Of a stretch of DNA of 7,978 bases, positions 7,285 through 7,978 are shown piece by piece. Position 1 is the first letter of the stretch. Each line of letters begins with the position of its first letter. The position numbers and the translations under genes were made by a program. The notes below the pieces were generated by a model. The model was given only the letters and a program-made list of their open reading frames with translations. It had not been told where the DNA came from and did no database searches. Source of the stretch: an uncultured Methylococcaceae bacterium (GTDB taxonomy: Bacteria > Pseudomonadota > Gammaproteobacteria > Methylococcales > Methylomonadaceae); the NCBI GenBank assembly GCA_903939355.1, contig CAJAHC010000254.1:1-7978 (forward strand), in the 5' to 3' direction.

Positions 7285-7946
7285 TATTTTGGAATTTCAA
7301 TGGGTTCAACAGCTACTTTTGCTGGTGCAGTTAAATCATCAATTTTAATTTGAAGTAATGGTGATTTATAGCCATTTTCGAATGCTTTTTGGTATGAGCT
7401 TCTGGCTTGATCCAACCGGTCAAGAGCCACATAAAGATCACCTACGAGTTCATCATAATTGCCTGAAAAGCTTGATGATGTCGCAGGATCAATTTCGTTG
7501 ATTAATTCCAATCCCTTCTCATATTCGCCATTGGCAAGCATCAATCGAACCAATCGAATTTTGGCCACATTGCTTAACTCTTTGTTTGAACCTTTAGCTA
7601 TCTCTATTAAAATCGACTTAGCTTTATCCAAATCACCTTGCTGAACTTTTAATTTAACCTGTAATAGTCCACTATAAGCGGCATATTCTGTCTTGGGATA
7701 TTGCTCTTTTATTCGCTCAGCTATTTTCTCCGCGCTGTCCTTTTTAGAAGACACCATGTCTTGGATTAACTGACTATATAAAGCTGATGCCTGCCCGGCC
7801 TGTGTCTTTTTATGATCTTGCCAATAATTCCAGCCCAGAATAATTGCAATGCCAGCAACTAAACCGACAATCGTTGATTGTCCATTTTCTTTCCACCATC
7901 TTTTTAACGCATCAAGCTGCTCTTCTTCTGTATCGTAAATTTCCAC
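7284..7946 (-). CDS. yfgM: YfgM family inner-membrane ancillary SecYEG translocon subunit (TPR domain)
   Basis: In E. coli, YfgM is a single-span protein that associates with SecYEG and PpiD and links translocation to periplasmic chaperones. It also influences the Rcs stress response. The 220-residue product has a short charged cytoplasmic N-terminus, one membrane helix at about 24-42 (VGLVAGIAIILGWNYW) and a periplasmic helical TPR-like domain to the end. Its C-terminus (about 200-220) is Pro/Ala/Glu-rich. It is slightly longer than E. coli YfgM (206). The start is GTG at 7944-7946: the resulting MEIYDTEEEQ matches the conserved MEIY start of the family, and AAGAGAAAG lies just upstream as a moderate Shine-Dalgarno sequence. 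An ATG overlapping this GTG by one base is in another frame. It is the first visible gene of the yfgM-bamB-der cluster. hisS normally precedes it, but only 32 nt remain before the edge. Confidence 0.94.
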   Translation of the reverse strand: MEIYDTEEEQLDALKRWWKENGQSTIVGLVAGIAIILGWNYWQDHKKTQAGQASALYSQLIQDMVSSKKDSAEKIAERIKEQYPKTEYAAYSGLLQVKLKVQQGDLDKAKSILIEIAKGSNKELSNVAKIRLVRLMLANGEYEKGLELINEIDPATSSSFSGNYDELVGDLYVALDRLDQARSSYQKAFENGYKSPLLQIKIDDLTAPAKVAVEPIEIPK

Positions 7947-7978
7947 ATGCTTTCTCTTATTAAGATTTTAAAAATAAC

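Noticed and set aside
5..7946. A possible novel multi-gene defence or metabolic system
   Set aside because: Every substantial reading frame has a confident housekeeping or metabolic assignment. No unassigned gene of normal size, mobile element, CRISPR-like repeat or compositional break was seen.

Overview
The window is a compact piece of an AT-rich gammaproteobacterial chromosome (roughly 40% G+C by eye). All recognisable genes lie on the minus strand, so transcription runs from right to left. The taxon is inferred from gene order. yfgM-bamB-der is the block that follows hisS in E. coli and relatives, and it sits beside an Oad-type sodium pump and an E. coli-like thiol peroxidase. A low-G+C free-living lineage, possibly a methanotroph of the Methylococcales, would fit, but the sequence alone does not fix this.

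Layout from right to left. (1) 7946-4691: yfgM, bamB and der, an inferred operon whose genes overlap by 1 nt or lie 2 nt apart. Its promoter and probably hisS lie beyond the right edge. It joins cell-envelope quality control (YfgM at the Sec translocon, BamB in outer-membrane protein assembly) with a ribosome-assembly GTPase (Der). (2) 4690-4122: a short spacer and tpx, a periplasm- or cytosol-type 2-Cys thiol peroxidase. (3) 4121-3801: the only long non-coding stretch. It holds a possible 19-codon reading frame with a consensus Shine-Dalgarno sequence, a plausible promoter for the next operon, and a perfect 10-bp inverted repeat whose arms flank the -35 element. (4) 3800-499: oadG, oadA and oadB in the classical order. 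They encode the membrane Na+-extruding oxaloacetate decarboxylase: OadA carries the carboxyltransferase and biotin domains, OadB is the Na+-translocating subunit and OadG the assembly subunit. (5) 445-1: the N-terminal 148 codons of gloB (glyoxalase II), cut by the window edge.

No mobile element, CRISPR array, tRNA, rRNA, pseudogene or defence system was seen, and no undescribed multi-gene system is apparent. This is mostly housekeeping DNA. The points worth a second look are small: the tpx-oadG intergenic region, a symmetrical hairpin in the unusually long oadG-oadA gap, an extra cysteine giving Tpx a CxxC, and the compact forms of OadB and the OadA linker.
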